Of a stretch of 64,000 bases of DNA, positions 1 through 9,162 are shown in pieces. The position numbers and the translations under genes are program-made. Under the pieces are notes generated by a model that saw only the letters and a list, made by a program, of their open reading frames with translations, did no database searches and was not told where the DNA came from. This stretch comes from Candidatus Rokuibacteriota bacterium (lineage in GTDB: Bacteria; Methylomirabilota; Methylomirabilia; Rokubacteriales; CSP1-6), in assembly GCA_003221615.1 (NCBI GenBank), contig QHSQ01000115.1, forward strand, positions 16,305-80,304, in the 5' to 3' direction. The number at the start of each line of letters is the position of its first letter. Positions within the stretch are counted from its first letter, which is position 1.

Positions 1-1
1 C

Positions 2-460
2 ATGACCGGCGACGCCCATCACATGACGGCGCCCGATCCTGAGGGCGACGGCGCGATGCGGGCCATGACCTTGGCCCTGCGCGACGCCGGGCTGGACGTC
101 TCCGCGGTCGGCTACATCAACGCCCACGGGACCTCGACGCCCTACAACGACAAGTTCGAGACGCTCGCGATCAAGCGGGTCTTCGGTGAGCACGCGCGGC
201 GCCTGGCCGTGTCCTCGACGAAGTCGATGACGGGGCACCTCCTGGGCGCCGCCGGCGGCGTCGAGGCGATCGCAACCGTGCTGGCCCTCCACCACGGCGT
301 GTTGCCGCCGACGATCAACTACGAGACGCCCGACCCCGAGTGTGATCTCGACTACGTGCCCAACCAGGCGCGCAAGCAGAACGTCGAGGTGGCGCTCTCG
401 AACGCGTTCGGCTTCGGCGGCACGAACGCCACGCTGGCCTTCCGCACCTACCTCGGGTAG
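2..460 (+). CDS. fabF: 3-oxoacyl-ACP synthase II (FabF), C-terminal part, truncated by window start
   Basis: Thiolase-fold C-terminal motifs: [47 protein letters not shown]. Confidence 0.93.
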   Translation: MTGDAHHMTAPDPEGDGAMRAMTLALRDAGLDVSAVGYINAHGTSTPYNDKFETLAIKRVFGEHARRLAVSSTKSMTGHLLGAAGGVEAIATVLALHHGVLPPTINYETPDPECDLDYVPNQARKQNVEVALSNAFGFGGTNATLAFRTYLG

Positions 461-904
461 GTGGATCCGCTCCGCGTCGCCGAGCTGGAGCGACGACTCG
501 GCTACCGGTTCCGTGCTCCGTCCCTCCTCGAAGAGGCGCTGACGCACGCCTCGTTCGCCAACGAGCACCCGCCCGCGGCGGACCACGCGCGGCTCGCCTT
601 TCTGGGCGACGCCGCGCTCGGGCTCGTCGTCGCCGATCACGTGATCGCCGCTGACCCCGCCGCCGCGGTCGGCGAGCTCACGGCGCGGCGCGCCGAGCTG
701 GTCACCGGCAGGCACCTGGCGCGCTGGGCCGTGGAGCTCGAGCTGGGAGCGCTGCTGCGCCTGGGCCGCGGTGAGGACCAATCGGGCGGCCGCACGCGTG
801 ACTCGATCCTGGCCTCGGCGCTCGAGGCCGTGCTCGGCGCGATCTATCGCGAAGGCGGCCTCGACGAAGTGCGCCGAGTCCTTGGTCGTCTGGGCGCGTG
901 GTAG
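461..904 (+). CDS. RNase III-domain protein, short, no dsRNA-binding domain, catalytic residues partly lost
   Basis: RLGYRFRAPSLLEEALTHASF...ARLAFLGDAALGLVVADHV...SGGRTRDSILASALEAVLGAIY; 147 aa; sits after fabF as rnc often does. Confidence 0.75.
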   Translation: MDPLRVAELERRLGYRFRAPSLLEEALTHASFANEHPPAADHARLAFLGDAALGLVVADHVIAADPAAAVGELTARRAELVTGRHLARWAVELELGALLRLGRGEDQSGGRTRDSILASALEAVLGAIYREGGLDEVRRVLGRLGAW

Positions 905-913
905 CCTGAGTCC

Positions 914-2113
914 ATGCGCTGGTGGCCGATTCGGAGGCGCCGTCTCCCGCCGCCGCCTCCGCCGGACGAGATGCTCGTCACCGAGGATCGACTGCGGCGG
1001 AACGTCGAGGACGTCCTGGCCGTGCGCGACCGGCAGATCCACGGTGGGATCGTCGTGTTCCGGGGCGAGCTGATGACCGAGCCCGCCCGGGCGCTCGACC
1101 TGCTGATCGCCCGTTTCCGACCGCTCGGCTACACCCCATACCTGAGAGAGGAGGCCGGGCTCGTGGCCCTCCAGGCGCTGCCGGTCACCGACACGGCGCC
1201 GCGCTGGCGGATCGGCGTGAACGTGGCGCTGTTCGTCCTGACGTGCCTGTCGACGCTCGTGGCTGGGCTCTCGTTCGTCGGATCGCCGACGTTCGACGCG
1301 CTACGCACGGATCCGTCCGCGGCCCGGTTCCTGGCCGGTGCGCCGTTCGCGTTCACCTTCCTCGCGATCCTCGGGGTGCACGAGCTCGGCCACTACTTCA
1401 CGGCCCGGCACTATCACGCCTCGGTGAGCCTGCCGTACTTCATCCCCGCGCCGTTTCTGTTCGGCACGCTCGGGGCCATCATCCTCATGCGCTCGCCGGC
1501 GCGCGACCGCAACTCGCTGTTCGACATCGCCGCGGCGGGGCCGCTGGCAGGGCTGGCCGTCGCGCTCCCCGCGGGCTTGCTCGGCTTTGCGTGGTCCTCG
1601 GTCGTGCCGGTGCCGCCGGGGGGCTACATGGCGTTCGGCGATTCGCTCCTCACGTGGGGGCTCTCGTATCTGCGCTTCGGCCACATTCCGCCGGGATACA
1701 TGCTGTTCACGCACCCGATGGCCGACGCGGCCTGGGCCGGCTTCCTCGTCACGGCGCTGAACCTGTTCCCGGTGGGCCAGCTCGACGGCGGCCGGATCGC
1801 CTACGCGCTCTTCGGTCGGCGTCACCGCGCGATCGGAAAGGCGACGGTCGTGGGGCTTCTGCTCTTCGGCGCCGCGTCCTTCTTCTGGACCCTGCGGGCC
1901 CCGGGAGGCGACGTCGTATCGGCGCTCGCGACGTCGCTGAACTGGTTCGTGTGGGCCGGCGTGATCTCGCTGCTGGTGGGCTTCCACCACAGCCCACCGC
2001 TCGACGATCTGTCGCCGATCTCGCCGGGCCGGCGGGTCGTGGGTCTGGTCTGTCTCGTCCTGATGCTCCTGTTGATTCCACCGCCCATCAGCCCGCTGGT
2101 CGCGATCCGCTAG
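914..2113 (+). CDS. Site-2 protease family (M50) membrane metallopeptidase
   Basis: HELGHY zinc motif, NLFPVGQLDGGRI, multiple hydrophobic segments. Confidence 0.88.
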   Translation: MRWWPIRRRRLPPPPPPDEMLVTEDRLRRNVEDVLAVRDRQIHGGIVVFRGELMTEPARALDLLIARFRPLGYTPYLREEAGLVALQALPVTDTAPRWRIGVNVALFVLTCLSTLVAGLSFVGSPTFDALRTDPSAARFLAGAPFAFTFLAILGVHELGHYFTARHYHASVSLPYFIPAPFLFGTLGAIILMRSPARDRNSLFDIAAAGPLAGLAVALPAGLLGFAWSSVVPVPPGGYMAFGDSLLTWGLSYLRFGHIPPGYMLFTHPMADAAWAGFLVTALNLFPVGQLDGGRIAYALFGRRHRAIGKATVVGLLLFGAASFFWTLRAPGGDVVSALATSLNWFVWAGVISLLVGFHHSPPLDDLSPISPGRRVVGLVCLVLMLLLIPPPISPLVAIR

Positions 2114-2158
2114 CAGGCTGCGGAAAAAGGCCCAGCTGGACCTTTTTACGCGGCCTGC
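2113..2158. repeat. 46-bp near-perfect palindrome (REP-like hairpin)
   Basis: GCAGGCTGCGGAAAAAGGCCCAG / CTGGACCTTTTTACGCGGCCTGC, centre 2135/2136; 20 Watson-Crick pairs, 1 G-T, 2 mismatches. Confidence 0.85.
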
Positions 2159-2196
2159 CGGCGTGACACGGGCCGGGCCGGTACGCTACTATCCGC

Positions 2197-3573
2197 GTGA
2201 TGCCGGGACGGCTCGATCGCAAGCGACTCGCGCAGCTCATCGAGAAAGGCGACGTCGACACCGTCCTGACCGTGTTCCCCGACGCGTTCGGCCGCCTCAT
2301 GGGCAAGCGCGTCGTGGGCCGCTACTTCCTCGATCACGTCGTGGACGACGGCGCCCACGCCTGCATCTATCTCTTCACCGTCGACATGGAGATGGAGCCG
2401 CTCCCGGGCTTCAAGCTCACGTCCTGGGAGCGCGGGTACGGGGACATGAAGATGGTCCCCGATCTCACGACCGCGCGGCTCGTCCCGTGGCTGCCGAAGA
2501 CGGCGCTCGTCTTCTGCGACGTCTTCACCGAGGAGGGTGAGCCGATCGAGGAAGCGCCGCGCTGGATCCTGAAGCGTCAGATCGAGCGCGCGGCGGCGCT
2601 CGGCTACGTCGTCAAGACCGCAGCCGAGCTCGAGCTCTACTGCTTCAAGGAATCCTTCGAGGAGGCGCGCCGCAAGCGCCACCACGACCTCACGCCGGTG
2701 TCGGGCTACCTCGAGGATTACCACATTTTACAAACCTCGAAAGAGGAGCCGCTGATCCGGGCGATCCGCAACGGCATGGAGGGCGCGGACGTTCCGGTCG
2801 AGACCTCGAAGGGCGAGTGGGGGCGGGGCCAGGAGGAGATCAACCTCCGCTACGCGGCAGCGCTCGAGATGGCCGACCGCACCGCGCTCTACAAGCACGG
2901 CGCGAAGGAGATCGCGCACCAGCACGGGACGGCGATCACGTTCATGGCCAAGTACGATATGACCGCCGCGGGCTCCTCGTTCCATCTACACTCCTCACTC
3001 TGGGACAAGGCCGGGCGCAAGCCCCTGTTCGCGGCCGCCGGCCGCGGCGCCAAGACGACGAGCACTCCGCTCTTCGGCCAGTGGCTCGCGGGCCAGATGG
3101 CGATGGCACGGGACTTCTCGTACTTCTACGCGCCCGGCGTGAACTCGTACAAGCGCTACCAGTCGGGATCGTTCGCGCCGACCCGGATCGTGGCCGGCTG
3201 GGACAACCGCACCTGCGGCTTCCGCCTCTGCGGGGAGGGCGGCGGCTTCCGCGTCGAGAACCGTATTCCCGGCGCCGACGCCAATCCCTATCTGGCGTTC
3301 GCCGCGACGATCGCCGCGGGGCTTCACGGCATCGCGAGCCATCTGAAGCCGCCGAAGCCCTACGAGGGCAACGCCTACGAGGACGCGACGCTTCCGCAGG
3401 TGCCCAAAACTCTCCGCGAGGCGATCGCCGAGCTCGAGCGCTCGAAGGTCGCGCGCACGGCGTTCGGCGACCGCGTCGTCGATCACTATCTGCACGCCGC
3501 GCGGCTGGAGCAGCAGGCGTTCGACCAGGTCGTCACCGACTGGGAGCTGGCGCGCAACTTCGAGAGGATTTAG
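2197..3573 (+). CDS. Glutamine synthetase family protein (possibly a gamma-glutamyl-amine synthetase)
   Basis: GS fold motifs: AAELELYCFKES, GSSFHLHSSLWD, NSYKRYQSGSFAPTRIVAGWDNR, RVENRIPGADANPYLAFAATIAAGL. Confidence 0.85.
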   Translation: MMPGRLDRKRLAQLIEKGDVDTVLTVFPDAFGRLMGKRVVGRYFLDHVVDDGAHACIYLFTVDMEMEPLPGFKLTSWERGYGDMKMVPDLTTARLVPWLPKTALVFCDVFTEEGEPIEEAPRWILKRQIERAAALGYVVKTAAELELYCFKESFEEARRKRHHDLTPVSGYLEDYHILQTSKEEPLIRAIRNGMEGADVPVETSKGEWGRGQEEINLRYAAALEMADRTALYKHGAKEIAHQHGTAITFMAKYDMTAAGSSFHLHSSLWDKAGRKPLFAAAGRGAKTTSTPLFGQWLAGQMAMARDFSYFYAPGVNSYKRYQSGSFAPTRIVAGWDNRTCGFRLCGEGGGFRVENRIPGADANPYLAFAATIAAGLHGIASHLKPPKPYEGNAYEDATLPQVPKTLREAIAELERSKVARTAFGDRVVDHYLHAARLEQQAFDQVVTDWELARNFERI

Positions 3574-3578
3574 CGAGC

Positions 3579-4691
3579 GTGAGCGACCGCGAGTGGATCC
3601 TGCTCAACCCGGGCCCGGCCAACACGAGCCGAGAGGTTCGCGAGGCCCTCGTGACTCCCGACCTCTGCCATCGCGAGCCGGAGTTCTTCGAGGTGATGCG
3701 CGACTGCCGCGAGCGCCTGGTGCGGCTGGCCGAGGGCGGCCACGGCTTCGCGGCCGTCCTCTTCACCGGCTCGGGCACCGCGGCCGTCGAAGCGGCGGTG
3801 TGCTCCGCCTTGCCGGCCGACGGCGGGCTCCTCGTCGTCGACAACGGCGTCTACGGCGACCGCCTGCTCCGGATCGCGCGCGCCCACGGGATTCCGACCC
3901 GGGCGCTGTCCTACGACGTCACCACGGCGGCGCGTCCCGATGACGTGCGCGCGGCGCTTCGCGCCGAACCCCAGCTGACTCACGTCGCGGTGGTGCACCA
4001 CGAGACCACGACGGGCGTGCTCAATCCCGTCGCCGAGATCGTGCGCGCGGCCGCGGCGGAAGGGCGTCGGGTGCTGGTCGACGCGATGAGCTCGCTCTTC
4101 GGCGAGCCGCTCGACGTCAGGCAGGACGGAATCGACTTCGTGATGGCCAGTGCCAACAAGTGCCTGCAGGGGGTACCCGGCATCTCGTTCGTGCTGGCCC
4201 GCCGGAGCGCGCTCGATGCGCTGCGCGGCCGGCCGCCGCGGAGCGTCTATCTGGATCTCGCGAACCACTACGTGACGCAGGAGCAGGACAACACGCCCTT
4301 CACGCCCGCCGTGCAGGTGCTCCACGCGATGCGCCAGGCGTTGAAGGAGCTCGAGAAAGAGGGCGTGAGGGAACGGATCGCCCGCTACGCGGAGAACGCG
4401 CGGGTGCTGCGCCGGGGCATGACCGCGCTCGGCTTCGAGATCCTGGTGCCCGAGGGCGCGCGCTCGAGCGTCCTCACGACGTTCAAGCTTCAGCCGGGCA
4501 TCGCGTACGACCCGCTCCACGACGCCATGAAGCGGCGGGGCTACATCATCTACGCCGGTCAGGGCGATATCCGGAAGTATGCGTTTCGTGTCTCGAACAT
4601 GGGCACACTGACTCCGGCGGTCATGCACGGTGTCGTGGAGGCGTTCGCGTCGAGCCTCGCCGAGCTGCGCGCGGCCGGAGCCGGCCGATGA
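3579..4691 (+). CDS. Class V aminotransferase resembling 2-aminoethylphosphonate-pyruvate transaminase (PhnW-like)
   Basis: NPGPANTSREVREAL, LFTGSGTAAVEAAV, VHHETTTGVLNP, DAMSSLFG, ASANKCLQGVPGISFV; GTG start. Confidence 0.8.
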   Translation: MSDREWILLNPGPANTSREVREALVTPDLCHREPEFFEVMRDCRERLVRLAEGGHGFAAVLFTGSGTAAVEAAVCSALPADGGLLVVDNGVYGDRLLRIARAHGIPTRALSYDVTTAARPDDVRAALRAEPQLTHVAVVHHETTTGVLNPVAEIVRAAAAEGRRVLVDAMSSLFGEPLDVRQDGIDFVMASANKCLQGVPGISFVLARRSALDALRGRPPRSVYLDLANHYVTQEQDNTPFTPAVQVLHAMRQALKELEKEGVRERIARYAENARVLRRGMTALGFEILVPEGARSSVLTTFKLQPGIAYDPLHDAMKRRGYIIYAGQGDIRKYAFRVSNMGTLTPAVMHGVVEAFASSLAELRAAGAGR

Positions 4692-5452
4692 GCGGCCGGC
4701 TCGACGGCAAGGTCGCGCTCATCACGGGCGCCGGCATGGGCATGGGTCGCGAGACGGCCGCGCTCTTCGCCGAGGAGGGCGCGCGGATCGTCGTCGCCGA
4801 CATCGACGCGGAGGCGGCGAAGGGGACCGTCGCGCGGGTCGAGAAAGCGGGCGGCCAGGCGGTCGCGGTCACCGGCGACGTCGCGGTCGAGGCCGACGTG
4901 CAACGGATGGTCGAGGAAGGCGTGCGCCGCTTCGGCGCGCTCCACGTCCTGCACAACAATGCCGGCGTCCTGTGGAAGGATCGCGACCGCTCCGTGCTCG
5001 AGACCGACGACCGCTGGTGGGACCGTGTCATGGCCATCAATCTCAAGTCGGTCTTCTGGGTGACGAAGCACGGGATCCCGCACCTGCGGCGCGCCGGAGG
5101 CGGCTCAATCATCAACATGGGCTCGGTCTCCGCGCTGGCCGGCTTCACGAGGGCGCAGGACGCGTACACCGCGGCGAAGGGCGGCTTGATCTCGCTGACC
5201 AAGTCGCTGGCGATCCAGTTCGCGCGCGACAAGATCCGCTGCAACGTGATCCACCCCGGGATCGTCGACACGCCGTTGCAGGCGCCGTACCTGACCGACG
5301 CGATCCGCAAGGAGTTCGAGACCGGCATCCCGCTCGGGCGGATCGCGCAGCCGCGCGAGATCGCCTACGTCGCGCTCTTTCTGGCGAGCGACGAATCCTC
5401 GTTCATGACGGGCGCGGAGCTGGTCGTCGACGGCGGCTTCACCGCCGGATAG
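4688..5452 (+). CDS. SDR family oxidoreductase
   Basis: TGAGMGMGRETA, NNAGV, YTAAKGG (YxxxK), C-terminal SSFMTGAELVVDGGFTAG; 4-bp overlap with upstream gene. Confidence 0.92.
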   Translation: MSGRLDGKVALITGAGMGMGRETAALFAEEGARIVVADIDAEAAKGTVARVEKAGGQAVAVTGDVAVEADVQRMVEEGVRRFGALHVLHNNAGVLWKDRDRSVLETDDRWWDRVMAINLKSVFWVTKHGIPHLRRAGGGSIINMGSVSALAGFTRAQDAYTAAKGGLISLTKSLAIQFARDKIRCNVIHPGIVDTPLQAPYLTDAIRKEFETGIPLGRIAQPREIAYVALFLASDESSFMTGAELVVDGGFTAG

Positions 5453-5465
5453 CGGGCTTCCACCC

Positions 5466-7895
5466 ATCGATCCCGCCCGCGTCGTCATCATCGGCGGCGG
5501 CGTCGCCGGCTGCAGCATCGCGTACCACCTGGCGCTCGCGGGGTGCCGCGACGTGCTGGTGCTCGACCGGGGTGAGCTGACGGGCGGATCCACCTTCCAC
5601 TCGGCGGGCCTCGTCGGTCAGCTTCGCTCGACCATCGCGCTCACCCGCATCAACATGGCGAGCGTCGAGCTCTATCGACGACTCCACGATGACACAGGGC
5701 TCGATCCGGGCTGGCGCCAGGTGGGCAGTCTCCGACTGGCCTCGTCGAGGCAGCGGCTGCTCGAGCTTCGGCGTCAGGTCGGTTGGGCGCGCACCTTCGG
5801 TTTGCCGCTCACCCTGATCTCGGCCGGGGACGCGGGCGACTTGTTCCCACTGATGAGCCTCGATGGCGTCGAGGGCGCCGCCTATCTGGCGACCGACGGC
5901 CGGATCGACCCGGCATCGCTCGCCACCGCGCTGGCCGCCGGGGCCCGACAGCGGGGCGTCGCGATCCGGACCGGCGTGAACGTGCGCGGCATCACCGTGG
6001 ACCGTGGCCGGGTCGCGGGTGTCGAGACGGACGAGGGCACCGTGCGGTGCGAGGTCGTCGTCAACGCCGGCGGGATCTGGTCGCACGAGATCGGCCGCCT
6101 GGTCGGTGTCACCGTGCCGGTGATCCCGATGGCTCACCAGTATCTCGTCACCAAGCCCATTGACGGCGTGACCCGCGACATTCCGACCATGCGCGACCCC
6201 GACCGTCTCGTCTACTTTCGCGAAGAGGTCGGCGGGCTCCTCATGGGCGGCTACGAGCGCTCGCCCGCGCCCTGGGGGCTCGAGGGGATCCCGCGGGATT
6301 TCACCCACAAGCTCCTGGCGCCGGACTGGGAGCGGTTCGGCGACATGATGGACCAGGCGACCTCACGCGTGCCGGCCATCGGGCGCGCCGAGGTCATCAC
6401 GTTGATCAACGGCCCGGAGGCGTTCACGCCCGACGGCGAGTTCATCCTGGGCGAGGCACCGGACGTCCGGGGCTTCTTCGTCGCCGCCGGATTCTGCGCT
6501 CACGGAATCGCGGGGGCGGGCGGCGTCGGCCAGGTCATGGCCGAGTGGATTCTCGAGGGGCGCCCGTCGATCGACGTCTGGCGCATGGACCTGCGCCGCT
6601 TCGGCGCCCACTACGGCGATCGCGGCTACGCCCGCGCCCAGGCGGTCGAGACGTACTCCACGTACTACGACATCCATTATCCGGGCGAGGAGCGACGAGC
6701 GGGCCGCGGGCTCAAGCGCTCGCCCGCCCACGCTCGGGTCGAAGCGCTCGGCGCCGCCTTCGGCGAGAAGGCGGGGTGGGAACGGCCGAACTGGCTCGAG
6801 GTGAACGCAAGGCACTCGCCGCGCACCTGGACGCCACGCGGCTGGTCGTCGCGCCACTGGTCGACGGCGATCGAGGCCGAGCATCGCGCCACGCGGGAGG
6901 GCTCCTGCCTCTTCGACGAGACCTCCTTCAGCAAGCTCGAGGTATCGGGCGCGGGGGCGCTGAGCTTACTCCAGCGCCTGGCCGACAACGACGTCGACAA
7001 GCCCGTGGGCTCGGTCACGTACACGCAGCTCCTCAACGACCGCGGCGGCATCGAGTGCGATCTGACTGTCACGCGTCTCGGTCAAGAGCGCTTCATGCTC
7101 GTGACCGGCAGCGCCTTCGGGCTGCACGACCTCGCGTGGGTCCGGTCTCACGTGGCGGACGACGGGGCGGTCAAGGTCGACGACCTGACCGAGCTCTATG
7201 CGTGTTTCGGTCTGTTCGGCCCGAACGCGCGTGAAATCCTCGCGCGCGCAACACGCGACGACGTCTCCGACGCGGCGTTCCCCTACATGAGTGCGCGACG
7301 CCTCACGATCGGCAAGGCGAACGTCCTTGCGCTCCGGGTGACCTACGTCGGTGAGCTCGGCTGGGAGCTCTACACGCCGACGGCCGACGGCCTCACGCTG
7401 TGGGACGCGCTCTGGGCCGCCGGAAGCCCGGTCGGTATGCTCGCCGCCGGATACCGGGCGATCGACTCTCTCCGGCTCGAGAAGGGCTACCGCTACTGGA
7501 GCGCGGACGTAACCCCGGAGCACACGCCGTGGGAGGCGGGACTTGGTTTCTGCGTGAGGCTCGACAAGGGCGACTTCATCGGCCGTGAGGCTCTCGTCAA
7601 GCAGAAGGCCGACGGCGTCGCGACCAAGCTCGTCTGCCTGACCCTGGCCGATCCGGCCTCAGTCGTCATCGGCGGGGAGCCGATCCTGGCCGAGGGCCGC
7701 ACGATCGGGCGCGTGACGAGCGGCGGCTACGGCTACACCCTGGGCGCATCGATCGCCTACGGCTACGTCCCCGTCGGCTCGGCCGCGCCGGAGACGCGCC
7801 TGGCGGTCGAGCTTTTCGGCGACTCGGTCACCGCGACCGTGCGCCGCGAGCCGCTGTACGATCCCAGAGGGCAGAAGGTCAGGGGAGGTGTCTGA
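5466..7895 (+). CDS. FAD-dependent oxidoreductase fused to GcvT-like aminomethyltransferase (dimethylglycine/sarcosine dehydrogenase-like)
   Basis: N-terminal VVIIGGGVAGCSIAYHLAL plus C-terminal GcvT-like YVGELGWELYTPT...FIGREAL. Frame is open from 5409; first canonical start is GTG 5553, inside the Rossmann region, so the 5' end is uncertain. Confidence 0.82.
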   Translation: MDPARVVIIGGGVAGCSIAYHLALAGCRDVLVLDRGELTGGSTFHSAGLVGQLRSTIALTRINMASVELYRRLHDDTGLDPGWRQVGSLRLASSRQRLLELRRQVGWARTFGLPLTLISAGDAGDLFPLMSLDGVEGAAYLATDGRIDPASLATALAAGARQRGVAIRTGVNVRGITVDRGRVAGVETDEGTVRCEVVVNAGGIWSHEIGRLVGVTVPVIPMAHQYLVTKPIDGVTRDIPTMRDPDRLVYFREEVGGLLMGGYERSPAPWGLEGIPRDFTHKLLAPDWERFGDMMDQATSRVPAIGRAEVITLINGPEAFTPDGEFILGEAPDVRGFFVAAGFCAHGIAGAGGVGQVMAEWILEGRPSIDVWRMDLRRFGAHYGDRGYARAQAVETYSTYYDIHYPGEERRAGRGLKRSPAHARVEALGAAFGEKAGWERPNWLEVNARHSPRTWTPRGWSSRHWSTAIEAEHRATREGSCLFDETSFSKLEVSGAGALSLLQRLADNDVDKPVGSVTYTQLLNDRGGIECDLTVTRLGQERFMLVTGSAFGLHDLAWVRSHVADDGAVKVDDLTELYACFGLFGPNAREILARATRDDVSDAAFPYMSARRLTIGKANVLALRVTYVGELGWELYTPTADGLTLWDALWAAGSPVGMLAAGYRAIDSLRLEKGYRYWSADVTPEHTPWEAGLGFCVRLDKGDFIGREALVKQKADGVATKLVCLTLADPASVVIGGEPILAEGRTIGRVTSGGYGYTLGASIAYGYVPVGSAAPETRLAVELFGDSVTATVRREPLYDPRGQKVRGGV

Positions 7896-7896
7896 G

Positions 7897-9015
7897 ATGC
7901 GGATCGAAACCGTCGCGGTCCATGCCGGCACCCACGTCGACCCCGGGACCGGCGCGGTGACGCAGGCCATCCATCCGTCCACGACCTTCGAGCGTGATAC
8001 CGACGGCTCGTATCCTCGGGGCTTTCTCTACTCGCGCAACAACAACCCCAACCGCGAGGCGCTCGAGGAATGTCTCGCCGCGCTCGAGGGCGGCGCGGCG
8101 GCGGCCGCCTTCGCCTCGGCCTCCGCCGCGACCTCGGCGATCCTGCTGTCGCTCGAGCCCGGTGATCACGTCGTCGCGCCGATGGACGCCTACCACGGGA
8201 CCTCGCGGCTCCTGCGCGAGACGTTCGCGCGGTGGAAGCTCGGCACCACCTTCGTGGACATGACCGACGTCGACGCGGTGCGCGCGGCGATGCGAGCGAA
8301 CACGCGGCTCGTCTGGGTGGAGACGCCGTCGAACCCATTGTGGAAGATCACCGACATCACGGCGGTGGGCGAGATCGCGCGGCGGGCGGGCGCGGTTTAC
8401 GTCTGCGACAACACGACTGCGACACCGGTGCTCCAGTCGCCCCTCAAGCTGGGCGCCGACCTCGTGCTGCACGCCACGACGAAATACCTCGGCGGCCATG
8501 GCGACGTGCTCGGCGGCGCCGTCGTGTCGAGGGTCGCCGACGAGCTGTTCGATCGGATTCGCGGTGTGCAGGCCTCCGCGGGCGCGGTGCCGTCGCCGTT
8601 CGACTGCTGGCTCGTGCGGCGCGGCATCCGGACCTTGCCGTATCGCGTGCGCGCCCACTCGCAGAACGCCCTCCAGGTCGCCACCTTCCTGCACGCTCAC
8701 GCGCGCGTCGAGGCGGTCCACTATCCCGGGCTGGCGACTCACGCGGCTCACGACGTAGCGCGCCGGCAAATGACGGCGTTCGGAGGGATGGTGTCGGTGC
8801 AGGTGCGCGGCGACCGGTCGAGGGCGATGGACGTCGCGGCCAAGCTCCGCATCTTCACGCGGGCCACCAGCTTCGGCGGCACCGAGAGCCTCGTCGAGCA
8901 CCGCGCGTCGATCGAGGGTGCCGGCACGCGGACTCCCGAGAACCTGCTGCGCCTGTCGATCGGTCTCGAGCATCCCGACGACCTGATCGACGACCTCGAC
9001 CAGGCATTGTCGTAA
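7897..9015 (+). CDS. Trans-sulfuration family PLP enzyme (cystathionine gamma-synthase / methionine gamma-lyase-like)
   Basis: ETVAVHAG, SRNNNPNREALEECLAALEGG, ATTKYLGGHGDVLGG; AGGGGAGG Shine-Dalgarno upstream of ATG 7897. Confidence 0.9.
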   Translation: MRIETVAVHAGTHVDPGTGAVTQAIHPSTTFERDTDGSYPRGFLYSRNNNPNREALEECLAALEGGAAAAAFASASAATSAILLSLEPGDHVVAPMDAYHGTSRLLRETFARWKLGTTFVDMTDVDAVRAAMRANTRLVWVETPSNPLWKITDITAVGEIARRAGAVYVCDNTTATPVLQSPLKLGADLVLHATTKYLGGHGDVLGGAVVSRVADELFDRIRGVQASAGAVPSPFDCWLVRRGIRTLPYRVRAHSQNALQVATFLHAHARVEAVHYPGLATHAAHDVARRQMTAFGGMVSVQVRGDRSRAMDVAAKLRIFTRATSFGGTESLVEHRASIEGAGTRTPENLLRLSIGLEHPDDLIDDLDQALS

Positions 9016-9025
9016 TCGTAGTAGT

Positions 9026-9075
9026 GCGCGCTGCAGGCCGTCGCGGGGCTGGGGCCCCGCCGGCCGAGGCGCGCC
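9026..9075. repeat. 50-bp hairpin repeat, copy 1
   Basis: GCGCGCTGCAGGCCGTCGCGGGGCTGGGGCCCCGCCGGCCGAGGCGCGCC; nested stems GCGCGC/GCGCGC, GGCCG/CGGCC, GCGGGGC/GCCCCGC. Confidence 0.95.
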
Positions 9076-9091
9076 CTTAAAGAAGAGAGAG

Positions 9092-9141
9092 GCGCGCTGC
9101 AGGCCGTCGCGGGGCTGGGGCCCCGCCGGCCGAGGCGCGCC
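9092..9141. repeat. 50-bp hairpin repeat, copy 2 (identical to copy 1)
   Basis: Perfect direct repeat of 9026..9075 with 66-bp periodicity. Confidence 0.95.
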
Positions 9142-9162
9142 TCGAAAAAAGAGGAGCAGCCG

